Source of the DNA: DATLZB01 sp035574175
GTDB taxonomy: Bacteria; Pseudomonadota; Alphaproteobacteria; Rhizobiales; Hyphomicrobiaceae
DNA: 6,099 nucleotides
Direction: 5' to 3'
NCBI GenBank assembly: GCA_035574175.1
Contig: DATLZB010000002.1
Span: 1 to 6,099 of the forward strand
The stretch's first letter is position 1. Each line of letters opens with the position of its first letter. Shown one piece after another: positions 5,446-6,099 of this stretch. The notes below the pieces were generated by a model. That model did not search any database, had not been told where the DNA came from, and worked only from the letters and a program-made list of their open reading frames with translations. The translations under genes and the position numbers were made by a program.

Positions 5446-6099
5446 TCAGAAGGGGTTCCAGGTCGGAGTCCGCGTATACTTCAAATACCCGACGTTTGCA
5501 CCTAGCCGGATACCGACGCCAGAGCGGATCGGCGCCAGCACCACGTCGCCGTGTTTCTGAAACTGCACGCTGACGCCGCCGACGAAGTAGGCCGAGCCCT
5601 CGACGCCGCCGAATCGGTTGTAGATGTCGGAGGGGTGGCGCAGGTTGTAGACGAGCACCATGGTCTTGGAGCCCTCCCCGCCAAAGTCGTAGCCGAGGGA
5701 GGGGCCCTGCCAGTAGACGCGGTGCCGGCCAGCATCCTTGGTGTAGAGCACACCCTCGCCGTAGCGCAGACCGGCGAAGAAGGCACCGCCCGCGTCCTCA
5801 CCCAGGATGTAGCCGTTGGGCCGGCCGGCCTGGCTGAACGCATACTCCACGGCAGCGGCCAAGCCCTGGCTCACGCTGCCGAAGAAACGGTGGCCGGCAT
5901 CGATGATTTCGCTGCGCGAGTACGTCCGGCGATCATAATTGTCGTCAGGCGGAGGCGGACCATAGGCGCCGTACGCTGGCGGCGGTCCCTGATCGCCATA
6001 ACGAGGGTCGTAGGGCTCGCCGTAGCGGCTTGAGGAGGGCGGCGGCGCGTAGGGGGAGCCATACCCGGAGGAGGGAGGGGCATAGCCGTGACCCGCCTG
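5446..6099 (-). CDS. eipA: EipA-like periplasmic envelope protein (DUF1134), 5' end outside window
   Basis: The frame is open from the right edge (6099) to TGA at 5448-5446, giving 217 visible residues without a start. The GTG at 5874 lies inside the domain and is not the true start. The first 50-55 visible residues are a Pro/Gly/Tyr/Ser-rich linker (repeated PPP and Tyr-Gly or Gly-Tyr). The DUF1134 domain follows from about 5925: EIIDAGHRFFGSVSQGLA, RPNGYILGEDAGGAFFAGL, YWQGPSLGYDFGGEGSK, IRSGVGIRLGANVGYLKYT and the ending PTWNPF, all characteristic of the family. The studied member, EipA of Brucella abortus, is a small periplasmic beta-barrel protein needed for envelope stress resistance and virulence, so a signal peptide is expected beyond the window. 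The next gene on the strand is the coiled-coil protein, 111 bp downstream. The biochemical role of the family is not established. Confidence 0.9.
   Translation of the reverse strand, partial: QAGHGYAPPSSGYGSPYAPPPSSSRYGEPYDPRYGDQGPPPAYGAYGPPPPDDNYDRRTYSRSEIIDAGHRFFGSVSQGLAAAVEYAFSQAGRPNGYILGEDAGGAFFAGLRYGEGVLYTKDAGRHRVYWQGPSLGYDFGGEGSKTMVLVYNLRHPSDIYNRFGGVEGSAYFVGGVSVQFQKHGDVVLAPIRSGVGIRLGANVGYLKYTRTPTWNPF

Noticed and set aside
5871..6083. 70-codon minus-strand ORF beginning MPLPPPGMAPPTRRR
   Set aside because: It is an alternative frame of the Pro/Gly/Tyr-rich linker. The frame that continues into the DUF1134 domain runs open through the same bases to the window edge.

Overview
The window reads as chromosomal DNA from a high-GC alphaproteobacterium, most likely a member of Hyphomicrobiales (Rhizobiales). 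The reasons are the strong G/C preference at third codon positions, the rhizobial style of the GlcDEF proteins, and a DUF1134/EipA-type envelope protein next to a membrane-anchored coiled-coil protein that resembles hypothetical proteins of Bradyrhizobium-like genomes. The placement rests on recalled protein similarity and was not checked by a search.

Left part (1-2710, plus strand): the 3' end of glcD, then complete glcE and glcF. The three are tightly spaced (13 and 28 nt) and form one operon for the membrane-associated, flavin and iron-sulfur glycolate oxidase that converts glycolate to glyoxylate. Next comes a 302-bp stretch (2711-3012) without a convincing gene. It holds an 11-bp perfect tandem repeat, a doubtful 66-codon ORF overlapping the glcF stop, and the leader of the next gene.

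Middle (3013-3672, plus strand): a complete 1-Cys peroxiredoxin of the Prx6 subfamily with a strong ribosome binding site. A 10-bp GC-rich hairpin (3715-3745) follows and separates it from the convergent minus-strand genes.

Right part (minus strand, 6099 down to 3778): a DUF1134 gene (EipA-like periplasmic envelope protein) that runs off the right edge without its start, a 111-bp gap, then a 518-residue protein with one N-terminal membrane segment, a long coiled coil and a disordered Ala/Pro-rich C-terminal part ending in a short motif. This pair is the least understood part of the window and the best candidate for an undescribed functional unit: an envelope-integrity protein outside the inner membrane next to a predicted membrane-tethered cytoplasmic coiled coil. 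No mobile element, CRISPR array, tRNA or rRNA is visible.
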